Shown here one piece after another: positions 23,340 to 37,599 of a DNA stretch of 64,000 bases (the first letter of the stretch is position 1; the number at the start of each line of letters is the position of its first letter). Made by a program: the position numbers and the translations under genes. This DNA comes from Aporrectodea caliginosa (lineage: Eukaryota > Annelida > Clitellata > Crassiclitellata > Lumbricidae), in contig JACEVL010006418.1 in assembly GCA_020284085.1 (NCBI GenBank), forward strand, positions 241,001 to 305,000, written 5' to 3'. The notes beneath the pieces are model-generated. The model did no database searches. It was not told the origin of the DNA and saw nothing but the letters and a program-made list of their open reading frames with translations.

Positions 23340-24030
23340 TTGCCATATTGCTGTCGTATGGACTGAGTGGCGGGCGGGCGGGCGTCAAGTCGGAATCCCA
23401 TCAACCGTGGCCTTAAAGTTCAGTTCGTTGCGGTGCCAACGTTTGAAGGCCTTCATCAAAGATCGCTGCCAGCGCTGCCGCCTTAATTTCTCTGTGTTCT
23501 GCTGTTGCAGTGGCATGATGTCTCCTTTAATGGCTGTTCCTTGACTCCTGTCGTTGACTGGCTGTTCCTTGACTCCTGTGTGTGGTGTGTGTGTGACTGT
23601 GTCCCTGACTCCTGTCGTTGACTGGCTATCCCTGTCCTGTGTTGTGGTGTTCCTTGTCCTGTCGTTGACTGTGTGTGTCCTTGACTCCTGTCGTTGACTG
23701 GCTGTCGTATGGACTGAGTGGCGGGCGAGCGTCAAGTCGGAATCCCATCAACCGTGGCCTTATAGTTCAGTTCGTTGGCGGTGCCAACGTTTGAAGGCCT
23801 TCCATCAAAGATCGCAGCCGCCTGGCTTTCTCTGTGTTCTGCTGTTGCAGTGGCATGATCCTCTCCTTGAATGGCCGTTCCTCGACTCATGTCCAACGTT
23901 GACTGGCTATCCCTCGACTCCTGTCGTTGACTGGCTATCCCTCGACTCCTGTCGTTGACTGGCTATCCCTCGACTCCTCTCGTTGACTGGCTGTTCCTCG
24001 ACTCTCCTGTCGTTGACTGGCTGTTCCTTG
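23340..24030. repeat. Duplicated 180-bp segment enclosing a CTCCTGTCGTTGACTGGCT minisatellite
   Basis: Sequence from TATGGACTGAGTGGCGGGCG through TGCTGTTGCAGTGGCATGAT occurs at about 23348-23519 and again at about 23708-23859, with small indels. Between and after the copies are units of about 28 bp containing CTCCTGTCGTTGACTGGCT followed by a TTCCTTGA or ATCCCTCGA variant. The whole block is one amplified module about 1-1.7 kb upstream of the protocadherin start codon. No coding function is seen. Confidence 0.85.
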
Positions 24031-25002
24031 ACTCCTCTGCCTGGCAGACAGCTTTATGCTGATTCCCGACGACGTTTTATGCGCCTTTGAATCTCGCCTT
24101 GTTTCTGATTTCGGTGCAGTTTTATCCGCCTGACAACAGCCAGTTAGCTTCGTCTGCCTACCTGTCATTAAGTGTGATTTTGAGTCTTCTTTAAGAAGTC
24201 ATTCTTCTTCAGGGCAACGTTTATGGGAGCGAGTTACCCGGGAATGACGTGTCCCATAGGACTTACCACATATTCCCGTTTCTCTCTCTCTCTCGCGTCT
24301 TAGTTGCTGAATTACTTCTGTCGTCCAATCCAAGTGCCATTCACAATTTGAAAATTCATCAACGTAATGTTTAGTTTTCCGCAGAGGAGTTTATTCCTAA
24401 GATCCCATTTGATTACAGTCGACTTTGCTTTCCGGCATTTAAGTAAGTAAGCGAGTAGTTCTGTGTGCATTTGTCATGAACGCTTAGTTTGTCTGCGTTT
24501 TAGTTCAATATGAAGATGTATACTTGAAGAACGTGGCCAATATTTTCTTTGGTGATTTGTCTTTCCAGGCGAAACTTCTGATGGGATATTCTGTGAAATT
24601 CGTGTCAAACACAATCATCATCCTTCCACTTTTCCAAGTTTACCAGCTCCACCAAGAGCAAGACAAGGATTCTGAAACAAAGACTGCAGCTGAACTAGAG
24701 AAACGTATTTCTTGAATAAAGCTTTCATTTCAATTCTTCATTCAAAACTTTTAGTCATATTTTCTATTAGCGTCGTCGGCTAAAAGAGTATCTTTGTGGA
24801 TGTCACGATTCTGCCTTGGTTCCCATCATTGACGGTTCCCAGTTGACGGAACGGAACTGAAGTGGTAGAATAATCGGAGTTGTAGTTCTAATTCTTACAT
24901 TGATTGTGAGTTTTGTAATGATATCATTGGCCGGCGGTCTACCGACGATACCAGAGAAACCAATTCCACCACTCCTCATCATCGCCATCGTTCCAGCCGA
25001 CC
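24031..25002 (+). other. Upstream region of the protocadherin gene (5' UTR or upstream intron)
   Basis: No recognisable coding motif. The protocadherin frame is closed upstream by a TGA at 24919-24921, so the coding exon either begins with the ATG at 25003 or is entered by splicing between 24922 and 25002. I could not identify a TATA box or a convincing promoter. Confidence 0.4.
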
Positions 25003-27663
25003 ATGTGCTGTATGTCGAACGTCGTTCTCAATTACATCTGCAGTGCGGCAGTCTGTCTGTGGATGTTCAGCACGGCAGCGATGACCATAGAGGCTGTTGA
25101 CAAACAAATGCGATATCCAATCGAAGAGGAGGTTCCCCGTGGAACCGTTGTCTGTAGCGTTATGAGCGACGTCAGACTGCGATACTCGAGCGACGTCCTC
25201 AAAATGCTCAGATTTCGATTCCTCAGTGAATCAGTGACTCTGTTTGACATTGGTGCAGTCACAGGGATCATTACAACCGCTGCTAGAATTGACAGAGACA
25301 ATGCATCCATCTGCAGACAAAAGGAACAGCATTGTGAAATCAGTCTGGACGTCGTCATACAACCAACGCAGTTCTTTCAGATCATAAAAATCGTCGTCGA
25401 AATAATCGACATTAACGACAACACTCCGACGTTCAGAGAATCTAAAGTTTCTCTATCGATAAACGAAGCCGCCGTTGTTGGCAGTACGTACATCGTTCCC
25501 AATGCCATCGATAACGATGGACCCGTCTATGGAATACAGCGATACGAGCTAGACACCGTTTCCAACCGATTCGGAGTTCAGTTCACCTCAAAGTTGGACG
25601 GTTCGCTGGAAGTGAAACTTGTGCTGAATTCAAAGCTGGACAGGGAAGTGGAACAGAGTTACCAGCTGAAGGTGATGGCCTGTGACGGAGGGGAACCAGT
25701 GGCAAAGACGGGAACGCTGACGGTCGACATCGTTATACTCGACTCGAATGATAACAAACCGGAGTTTACGAGTCCACAGTATAGAGTCAACATCTCTGAG
25801 AATATGCCAGTGGGGTCAGTCATTCTGAAGGTCCAGGCTTTGGATCGGGACCTCGGACTCAACGGTCTCGTCGGATACGGCTTCGCAACTCGGACGAAGA
25901 ACCTGCACGGTAATCTCTTCGGAATACGTAACGTCACAGGGGAGTTATACATCAAAGGCAACGTTGATCACGAGAAAGCGTCGACCTACCAACTCGTCGT
26001 CATCGCTCAAGACCATGGACCGGATGTGTTGTCGTCTGAGGTGACAGTCATTGTCGATGTTGAAGACTTGAATGACAACGCACCGTCCGTTACAATACGG
26101 ACTCTGAGCAGCAGCGCTGTTCACGTGGCTGAGGTCTCAGAGGAAGCGGGAGTGAATACATTCGTCGCTCAGGTCTTTGTCTTCGATCTTGATTCGGGGA
26201 TGAATGGACGCGTCAACTGCACGATCAACGAAAAGGTCTTTTCACTCGTCCAGAAGTCAACCACTGAATATCAAGTCTTCACGGCGACACTCCTCGACCG
26301 CGAAAGGACCGAGAAATACGCGCTGACGCTCAAGTGCCAAGATGGCGCCGGAGTGTCAAGAGTCACAGAGAAAACGTTGACTGTCATCGTGACAGATGTC
26401 AACGACAATTCTCCGATCTTCTCTCGACAGCAGTATAAAGGGTCTCTGGTGGAGAACAACCTCATAGGCATTTCCGTTCTTCAGGTCTCTTGCTACGACT
26501 ACGACGAAGGAGAGAATGGACGCATCAAGTACATCATCCCTGGAGAACGTGCTGCCATCTTTCACGTCGACCAGCGCGGAGTGATTAGCGTTCACAGGTC
26601 AATCGACCGTGAAATGTACGACTCTTTTCACTTCCCTGTATTTGCCGTTGATATGGGAAACCCAGCTAGAACCGGATCAACGTTTGTTACCATCAGCATT
26701 GAGGATACGAACGATGAACTGCCGAGATTTCTACAGCAGAGCTACGTCTTCAGTGTGATGGAAAATGAACCGATTGGAACCCAGGTGGGCGTCGTACAGG
26801 CACAGGATAAAGACGGTCCACCGTTCAATGTGTTCATTTTCGCCTTTCTATCCAGTAGTCAGATAGCCGACTATTTTACACTTGATCGTGTCACCGGTGT
26901 TCTGACGACACAAAAAGCACTTGATCGCGAGGCTACGAGCCTCTACCAGTCTGTGATAATTGTCTACGACGAGAAGCTAACGAACATGTCTGATACGGCC
27001 ACACTGAGCATCTCCGTACTAGACAAAAACGACAACAGTCCGGAATTCATCTTCCCAAGCCCTGTAAACAACACGATTTCCATCTCCAACAAATTTCCCA
27101 TGCACCATTCCTTCTGCCACGTCCTCGCAAGGGACGCTGACTTCGGAAGAAATGCCGAACTGACCTTCACCCTCATCCAAGACCATCGCGCGGGCAACGG
27201 AACATTTGCCATCGATTCCAAAACAGGAAAACTCTTTCTGTCGTCATCCCTTCGAATACATGACTTCATCACATATCATCTGACGATTCGTGCGGCTGAT
27301 CATGGCAGCCCTCCAAAGTTTGCCTCATCGTTGCTCATCATCAACGTCAATGACTCAATCCCAGTCTGGGACACACTCAATCCCTCTCCAAGTACAGAGT
27401 CCTTGCTTTCTGCTTACGGTCTGGTGATAGGCATCGGTGTGGTCTGTGGCTGCGTCCTGGTGTTGTTCATACTCGTTGTTGCCATCGTTGCGATGAGACA
27501 GAGGGACAGACATAGGGACAAATACAACTGTCGAATGGAAGGCCTTCACATGCTGAGGCCAAGAGATACGAATGCTTCATGCTCATCGCCAGAGGGAACG
27601 CCACACAAGAAACTCCAGAATGGCAGTAAACCTTTGCTCAGCAGAGACGGCGCTCCCACGGAG
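25003..27663 (+). CDS. Protocadherin, exon A: signal peptide, seven cadherin repeats, transmembrane segment
   Basis: Calcium-dependent adhesion receptor of the protocadherin family, expected at the plasma membrane of contacting cells, probably homophilic. 887 codons. Residues 1-30 form a hydrophobic signal peptide. Seven cadherin repeats follow at about 35-143, 145-255, 256-362, 363-473, 474-576, 577-682 and 683-787, ending in DINDN (136), DSNDN (247), DLNDN (355), DVNDN (465), DTNDE (568), DKNDN (674) and NVNDS (781). DRE-type calcium motifs appear as IDRDN, LDREV, VDHEK, LDRER, IDREM and LDREA; repeat 7 lacks one, as is common for the membrane-proximal repeat. Repeat 1 has the paired Cys around EQHCEISL seen in protocadherins. 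The membrane helix is about 805-831, then RQRDRHRDK. The ATG has A at -3 and an in-frame stop lies 81 nt upstream. The exon ends at GAG|GTAAGT, phase 0. Unspliced, the frame adds seven codons and stops at 27687. Seven repeats suggest a delta-1-like layout; the orthologue is unassigned. Confidence 0.97.
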
Positions 27664-30414
<2,751 letters not shown>

Positions 30415-30531
30415 ACGAACGATGCAACAGTCGCCGCCGCCGGGGACATGGAGAAAAGAGAATTTCTTCAGCAGCATGGAACCACTAATCCACAGACGGC
30501 GAAAATATGGCTGATAAATAAGGACGTCGAA
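30415..30531 (+). CDS. Protocadherin, predicted exon B (39 residues of cytoplasmic tail)
   Basis: This 117-nt segment has a good acceptor (TTCTTTCTTTCAG) and an excellent donor (GAA|GTAAGT), and its open frame begins and ends in phase 0, matching the phase-0 end of exon A and start of exon C. It would add 39 polar residues, starting TNDATVAAAGDMEKREFLQQ and containing NPQTAKIWLINKDVE, after the juxtamembrane segment. Its length is a multiple of three, so it could be constitutive or an optional cassette. The upstream alternative AG at 30400 would break the frame. I do not recognise a conserved domain, so inclusion rests on splice signals and phase. It is an inference that transcript data could confirm. 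Confidence 0.6.
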
Positions 30532-30541
30532 GTAAGTTGGG

Positions 30542-30558
30542 AGACGATGATGATGAGT

Positions 30559-30596
<38 letters not shown>

Positions 30597-30775
30597 AATG
30601 ACGATGATAACGACGATGATGACGATGATCATGATCATGATCATGATGATGACGACGACGACGACGACGGTGATGATAACGACAATGATGATGATGATGA
30701 TTTGATGATTATGGTGATTATGATGATAATGATGACGATGACTATGATGATGATTACGATTATGATGACGATAAT
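30542..30775. repeat. GAT/GAC imperfect array next to exon B donor
   Basis: Begins about 10 nt after the predicted donor and continues for about 230 bp as GAT, GAC and TGATTA variants. It is intronic if the model is right. Confidence 0.9.
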
Positions 30776-31310
30776 ATCTGCGGCAACCCTTTCCATCTAC
30801 CTCAGTTTCAAACTCAAATTCTTAGCAATTTTGTTGTAAATTATCGTAGAAGGCCTCATTAATTATTATTGTTCGTCTATTGCAAATCACTCTCTACATT
30901 AGTCAGAAGCCATCTAGCTATTGTCCGTCTGGAACACGAGGGTCTAGGTTTCTAATGGGCTGAGCCCTTAATAAGAGAGAGAGAGAGACGCCGTTAGCAC
31001 CTGCAGCTGATCGATTCAATGTAACGACCCTGGAACAACGTTGTTTGTGCAGATGGTTCTCTGTCAACAGGCGATGGAAATGCGGTGGAATTTGGTCGAG
31101 ACGTGAACTGGAAAGTAAACGGAGAGAGTCCTCCTGCAGAGATGCAATTATCCCTTCTCCATGACCCTGGGAATCGTCCATTGAAAGCTCAATGACATAT
31201 GAGCCGGAAATAGCGCCTTCCATACGTTCCACTTTGGGAAATGGAGATTTACTTTTCACTTTCCTGATTGGCTATTTGTCTTAGCAACAAATTTCCAATC
31301 TTGCAAAGCA

Positions 31311-31358
31311 CACTGGGATTCGAACTCGTGCCGCTGAGGTGTAAGACGGACACTCTCA
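31311..31358 (-). mobile_element. tRNA-like 3' fragment, possible SINE remnant
   Basis: The - strand contains GAGTTCGAATCCC, matching the pol III B-box/T-loop consensus, preceded by GTCCGTCTTACACC, which looks like a tRNA anticodon region. No D-arm or acceptor stem can be found, and the anticodon stem does not pair, so this is not a functional tRNA gene. Confidence 0.35.
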
Positions 31359-31359
31359 C

Positions 31360-32403
31360 GCAATAAATGACCAAAAAAGTTTAATTTGCCTATGAGGGCA
31401 ACACAGTCAAAATAGCTTTAAATGTCGTTTCGAAAGATTTCCATTTATGCATGTTAAATATCTTTTTGTGCATATTATTCCAACACACATTCAATTGGTG
31501 CATCTGAGACGTTCGTTAGTTAAGAGCCTTTCCGTAAACAGAGGCAAGATAGAAGACTGAAATAAGTTTAATTTGAAATGTTCTAAACCCTATTTTTAAT
31601 GTGAAAAGATGGATTATTGGCTGAAGATATGAAAACTCTTAAGTGTAACAGGCACATCAATCTTAAAACTTTTTAGAGAAGATGAAGCACACATCTAAGA
31701 TATTTCAAATCCCTTGACTGATTTGTTCTGATCCAAAACTAAGATTACAGTTTTGTTTTATCACAAGATGGACCAACACAGAATAAATCGGATTTGTTGG
31801 CATTGAATATTACATCAAGTTCAGCAACTTTCTTAATGCATACATCAATCATTTCTTGAAGTCTGCGCAGTGGTGTAGATAGCAACATAATGCCATCCGC
31901 ATAAATTGCATTGATGCGGATCTACCCAGCTGCAGTGTACCCTACATAGGACTCTTCAACGTGGCAACCAACATCCGAGCTTTCCATTGTGAGTACTTAT
32001 TGACACCCGAAGGCAGAAAGAAACAAAGCAAATGTCACAACTTACATGCGCAATGCAATATAAACATAAATTCAAACGCACAGACTGCGAAAATGTTCGT
32101 AAAAGTCACTTATGCGATTAGATTTACCATTCAGTGTAGCAGAATCTCTGGGTTTTTTCTTAAACATTCTTCTGTTGTGCTTCTAGTTCTAGTTCACACT
32201 CACCAGCTTTCGTTGGACTTCTTCTGGCTATTCTACAATTGCATGTTCGTCAGTTTTGGATAAGAGAAGAACATTCGAGAAAATGCTGACCAGAATTGGA
32301 TGGACATTATAGAATTTGTAATGAATGACCGATGTGTAATTAGCTGTTTTCATTGACCGCACTGCAGGCGCCAACAGACTGACTCCGACCGATACCAGAA
32401 GAC
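31360..32403. other. Intronic sequence, nothing recognised
   Basis: Unique-looking sequence within intron 2. Open frames up to about 100 codons (31961-32263) show no motif. Confidence 0.45.
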
Positions 32404-32830
32404 AAGTGAGAAGCAAGCAACCAGTGTATATCCGAGACCTTATATCAGAGGCCTTAGCTATGGACGATACAATAGTTACAATGGGGCACGGTGATTTAGG
32501 GGTATTGAAGGCCGTCTGGAGGGTTGCCAGTGAGAATCGACCTCAAAGTCGTCGCGTAATCCTGGGCAACCCTTCACTCGCAGATTGCTCATGCGCTTTG
32601 GCGTGAAACTCCGATTCAAGTTCCGCAGTGGTCGGGAGCGCCTCTGAATGGGAAATCTGGTAGGGGCGCTATAACAAGTGTTCAAATACAAAATACAATA
32701 CAATACAAAGTGAGAAGCAAGCAACCAGTGTATATCCGAGACCTTATATCAGAGGTCTTAGCTGTGGACGAGGTAGTTAATGAAGGCGATTTATTGAAGG
32801 TCGTCTGACCAGTGAGCCTCGACGACCTAT
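32404..32830. repeat. Local tandem duplication interrupted by a SINE
   Basis: AAGTGAGAAGCAAGCAACCA and the following 45 or so bases (to GCCTTAGCTATGGACGA or a close variant) occur at 32404-32470 and again at 32707-32773. The similarity continues weakly further right (TATTGAAGG.CGTCTG in both). The SINE copy C sits between. Flanks of about 67 bp are too long for an ordinary SINE target duplication. Confidence 0.85.
32515..32706 (+). mobile_element. tRNA-derived SINE (copy C)
   Basis: Matches copy B at 14175-14369 from CTGGAGGGTTGC through GCTCATGCGCTTTGGCGTGA, GGAGCGCCTCTGAATGGG and GGGGCGCTATAACAAG to the AATAC tail. Its B-box is decayed. Presence of two separated copies with a shared tail supports a retrotransposed family. 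Confidence 0.82.
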
Positions 32831-34800
32831 GTGTCGTCTTATCCAAGGACTTACTGAGAATTGCCTTCTCACATTTGTCAAGTTCCTTTGGCCAGCAGCG
32901 GACTGCCTTCCTTTAACAATTTCCTAGAGTAATAGAACAGCTCATGACCGCTAAATAACAGAAGAGAAAAAGAAGGTGGAAATGCAAAGCATCCTGCTCA
33001 TCACAAATGACTCTACTCCTCCCTATAAGTGCCTGTTTGCATCCTTTGCCTGTCTACAGCACGTCCTGGTCCTCTGTGGTCCTCCGTGGTCTGGGTCTTT
33101 GGGCGCTAGAGCAGAAGACGGATCATAAACTGGTGATAACACAGAACTGCCTGTTAAACCGTGTTTATCCGACGCCGACAACGGCGTCTATTTGGGGCGA
33201 AATTATTTGGGGCGAAATTCCTGATAAGTGGGCGAGTGATTTTATGAGACTGTACTCGATTGGGGCGACGCATTGAACTAATAATTCTATTCATCAGCTG
33301 TCGGCGACGGCGCATCGTAACTCCCTAAGATGTAGTAGCCATGAGGCGCATCAGTCTCGCTCGCCCTCCTCCTCCGCTGCTGATACTGCTGCTGCTATGC
33401 CTCTTTCATCGACACCTCCCACCCGTCCGTCCGTCCGTTCGTCCGTCCGTCCGTCTCATGTGTCCCAACAACTGGCCCTGTCGGTCGGTCGGTCGATCGG
33501 TCGGTTGGGGCTGGGTGGACGGCTGGCTGCAGGGACCCATCAAGCCTTGTCTTTCCGTCCCACCTTTCGACTGCAGCAAATGCAATTTCCTAAGTTACTG
33601 CGCGACTGTCCTTCGACGCTCTGCGCTGAAAGCGTCGCTCGTAGGTAGAAGACCTATCTCCTGTTCGCTCGAGTGCTTAAGGATATCGTGGTCACTGCTG
33701 CAGCAGTGCTGCTTCTGTTTCTGCTGAAGACGTTTTTGATGCTGCTTCTGCTCGTTCAGTCTGTTTCCTCTCTTCGTCACACGCACTGAGCTGCTGACAG
33801 TGACAATGGGTTCTATGTACCCGTCAGCTGCCCTTTATGAACTATAGTCCACAACAGGCTCAAGATCGAGTCAAAAAAGAGAACTTTTTCATGTGACCGT
33901 TTTTATTGGGTTATTCTTGTGTTTTATTTATCTATTGACAGCTTGAATTTTATCACTGCGTAGTATTTTTTTCTATGACTACAAATTGTCAGAAAGACTA
34001 CGACTCTTGAAGCCAAAGAAGAATTCGTTTTCATCTCAAATTTATTTGAATGTAGATTATAAAAGCACGCTGCCTTTGACAGGATACAGATCCAAATTAT
34101 GCCTGACAGAATCCAATGCAGTTTGGTTTGACAGAGGCATCAGCCACCTTTGTAGCAGTCAGTCTTTGAGGTCATCGCAAATCACGTGACCTTAGTCAAT
34201 GGTTTTTCTAGTCTAAACAGCATTCAACGGAATCACAAAAATTCTTTGGTCAGATCCGGTCCAGATCCACGAAAACCTGTCCTAGAGAATTATTCCATGG
34301 ACGATCCTCTTACTTGATACCAAGCAAAAAGCCAAAGAAACACGCGCCCACGCACTTACATGCACGCTCACTCTCATATGATGCTGATGAGCGAAGAGGC
34401 AGCACTCAGCTTCATTCGGATTCAGCACATCGAGTTAAGATCTTCCGCTGTGAAGCGACGAAGGGTGATCAGTTCTTTCCGCTTCGCTGATTGCTGCATC
34501 TTCAGCACGCGACCAGATTCAGCAACAGAAGCAAGCGAAGAAACATAGGTAGGCGGAATAAGTCTTTCCAAAGCACGAACGGGTCTCCACTGTAGCAGTG
34601 GATGATGGGCTTAGATTTATCAGCAGCTGCTGGCCATGCATGGGAACATAACGATAGATGCACCTGCTCGTTGTAGGGAACATTCATTCTGACAGGCACA
34701 TTTACTTTGTACAAGACCGTTACATCAGGCACCAAAAGACATCTGATATTTCTCCTTTTCATTGCGTCGTGAGCAAAACAAATACCTGTCAAGCAGCAAT
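32831..34800. other. Intronic sequence; short GTCC run, no gene
   Basis: GTCC/GTCG runs occur at about 33421-33515. An ATG frame at 33341-33727 (128 codons) starts with a hydrophobic stretch and is Cys-containing later, but the middle comes from the GTCC repeat and nothing supports expression. Nothing else is recognised. Confidence 0.4.
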
Positions 34801-34807
34801 GCCAATC

Positions 34808-34962
34808 CATACATACATATATACACATACATATATATACATATATATATATATGCATATATATATATTGGTCTGTGTGTATGTATGTGTGTGTGTGTGT
34901 AGGTGTGTGTGTAGGTCTGTGTGTGTGTTTGTGTGTATGTGTGCGTATGTATGTGTGTTCGC
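34808..34962. repeat. CATA/TATA and GT compound repeat
   Basis: ACATATAC/ATATAT units to about 34868, then interrupted GTGT runs to about 34962. Confidence 0.88.
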
Positions 34963-35163
34963 CATATTTGGAATAAGCAGTATAATGTATAATATGTTGG
35001 CAAAAAGAAACATTGGCTGAAATGTGCTTCTTGAACAAACATTAGAATATGAAAGGAATATTATTTAAAAGTTCCTATCGGTAAATAATAAACTTTAAAT
35101 AATTATTAGAAAAACCTTGCAGCAGTTCAAGGTATCTAATCGATTAGGTCTAAGGGCTCTATA

Positions 35164-36341
35164 CAGGGTGCGGCAAAATAAAGTAATCCCCTGCAGTGTT
35201 TGGTTGATATCTCAAGAACGAAGTTGATTTTTATACGAAAATTTACACGGCCATTGGTCATTCATATCTACGTACAATTGCCAAATTACATCATATTATC
35301 ACAACAATTGACTAAGTTATGCTATTTGAACAGAGACAAGCCCACGCTTTATAACGTGCAAATTTTACGGTTGCGTTATTGGTTGTACTGGAACGCGCCA
35401 CTGCCCTGCTACGTCGGTTCAAAGTTCGTGATACCAAACGCGTGTTCTTCACGGATGAGAAAAACTTCTACCTCAACCCACCTGTGAGCAACCAGAACAA
35501 CCGCGTGTGGTCAAGAGGAAAGAAGGTCGATGTCAGGCCAAGTCGCTTGCTGGTCCAGAGGGAAAAGTTTGCAAAACACATTATGGTGTCTGCTGGGGTC
35601 TGCTTTGGGGGTAAAGGTCGGCTCCACTTCATCGACGAGAAAGCGAAAGTTAACGCTCAGTATTACCTTCGTCGACTGCTTCCGCAGCTCATTGAGGACT
35701 GCAACCAGTTGATGCCAGTCGGGTTCATTTTCCAGCAGGACGGCGCTCCAGCGCACGCGGCACGTGTCACGCAGGAATGGCTGCACGCAAACTGTCCTGA
35801 GATCATTGAGAAGGACCAGTGGCCACCAAATTCCCCAGATCTCAACCCCTTGACTATCACGTGTGGGGAGCCATGCTGGAAAGGTATCACAAACTCCAGC
35901 CGAAGCCAAAGACAATCGCCGAGTTGAAAGCCGCTTTGCAGTCAATGGGACGATATGCCACAGGCGCCGATCAACAAGGCCATCAAGAACTTTACCAAAC
36001 GGCTGAAGGCATGCGTGCAGGCCAATGGTGGACACTTTGAACACTTAATGTAAAATTGAAAGTGCAATTCGTAAAGCTTTGTTGTAAAAATATTTCAAGT
36101 TGTACCATTTATTTTTCTTGTTTCTTTACAAAGTAACTATTTTTAACCATGTAAAATCGTGGGGGTGTCGTGTTTGAAATAACATAACTTTGTCATATTT
36201 CAAGATTGTTAAATAACATTTGGAAGTTATATGTAGATGTGAACAGACAATATCATTACCAAGTTTTATATAAAAATTCTAAGCGGTTGCTACAGAATTT
36301 GCAACACACTGCAGGGGATTACTTTATTTTGCCGCACCCTG
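35164..36341 (+). mobile_element. Mariner (maT-like, DD37D-type) transposon, 1178 bp
   Basis: The termini start CAGGGTGCGGCAAAATAAAG and the right end is its inverted copy, matching exactly over about 36 bp and then imperfectly over roughly 190 bp. TA flanks both ends (35162-35163, 36342-36343). The interior carries a broken transposase gene on the + strand, the same strand as the protocadherin in whose intron it sits. Its different terminal sequence shows it belongs to another family than the element at 12119. Confidence 0.95.
35388..36053 (+). pseudogene. Mariner/maT-like transposase pseudogene
   Basis: Catalytic-domain motifs are in order: VFFTDEKNF (first Asp), FQQDGAPAH (second Asp) and SPDLNP then, in the next frame, DYHVWG (third Asp). 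Thirty-seven residues separate the second and third Asp, the DD37D spacing typical of maT-like mariners. Single-base losses near 35852 and near 35945 shift the frame twice before the final stop at 36051-36053. The N-terminal helix-turn-helix DNA-binding region, normally about 100 residues, is absent: only about 220 bp separates the left end from the catalytic domain. The copy is defective. Confidence 0.92.
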
Positions 36342-36343
36342 TA

Positions 36344-36795
36344 GACAATCGTTTACTTTTGTGGAATGACTTCTGATCCGATGAACAAGAAGAACAGTTG
36401 AATGGTTGACTGTTCAGTCACTAGATGGCCTGAGGTCCTCCGTCTCAAAATGACAGTCTGCTCTTCGGAAAGTGGTAACATAGTTACCTGGAAGCTGTTC
36501 GTAAATTTACTTCTAACCTTTGAGTCATCGAGTGGTTTCATCCGTTGCCAAAGTGCTGTCCAATTAGTAATCGTGTGTCACGAGCCTTTAGTCAGCGCTC
36601 GTGTATAAACCGGTGCCCTGCGCATGGTTTTCAAGTGGCGCCAGAGAAATCTGGGGTTTACGATTACCAGGAACGGATGTGAGAAAGAAATCAGTGCAGA
36701 GTTGAAACTATGTCGCGTGATGGAGTGCAGCTGCTGGAACGGATGATGCACGAAAACACCTCAGAGGTCAAATGGATGTTTCCATGCCCCACAGT
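36344..36795. other. Intronic sequence, nothing recognised
   Basis: Ordinary sequence between the mariner and the next minisatellite. Confidence 0.4.
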
Positions 36796-36796
36796 G

Positions 36797-37002
36797 TGAC
36801 GACCTCATCTTGAAAGCGGTGGCCTTTGGTCAGTGTGGTCTCCTTCATGGCCTCTCGATTAGCTTTGCGTTGTATGGTGACCTCATCTTGAAACCGGTGG
36901 CCTTTGGCTAGTGGTCTCCATAACGGCCTCTGGATTGGCCTCTCCATAATGGCCTCTGGATTGGCCTCTCCATAATGGCCTCTGGATTGGCCTCGTTTTG
37001 TG
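36797..37002. repeat. 26-bp minisatellite GGCCTCTGGATTGG/CCTCTCCATAAT and a 70-bp duplication
   Basis: GACCTCATCTTGAAA.CGGTGG occurs twice about 70 bp apart (36803 and 36871). Units of 26 bp start at 36925, 36951 and 36977. Confidence 0.85.
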
Positions 37003-37434
37003 ACCCGTTATATTATATCTACATAGGATGAAGAAGGATAACGATTTGCGACCGTTCTGAGCAGTTGCCGTCGCAGCTGTGTAATATGGATCTGTAGCTG
37101 GAAAATGAGGAACAGCTTCAATGAGAAATAAGTCTGATGGAAGGAGGACGGTGTGTCTTTGGTCTTTGATGATCAATGCAGATAAATTAGTCTTCGATTT
37201 GCGTCTGGATGGAGCAGAGGTAGAGAGGATGTTCCTCAATCAAACCAGCTCCACTAGCGCCACCTACAAATGCCGATATGAAATGAGTACATGGAATGAC
37301 ATCCTGAAATGGGAGTGGACATCTGTCCTCCTCCTATTATAAGATGCAGAGGCTGCTGTGGAAAAGAAGTTGCTCACAATTCCAATCGATGACTCTCCCT
37401 TTAGGGTGAGCGTGTGTGGTTTAAGTGTAGGGGG

Positions 37435-37589
<155 letters not shown>

Positions 37590-37599
37590 ACAGTTCTTG

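Noticed and set aside
31311..31358. Functional tRNA gene
   Set aside because: The D-arm and acceptor stem are missing and the anticodon stem does not pair.
33341..33727. 128-codon frame resembling a secreted Cys-containing peptide
   Set aside because: The middle is translated from a GTCC repeat and the cysteines have no regular spacing; it lies inside the protocadherin intron.
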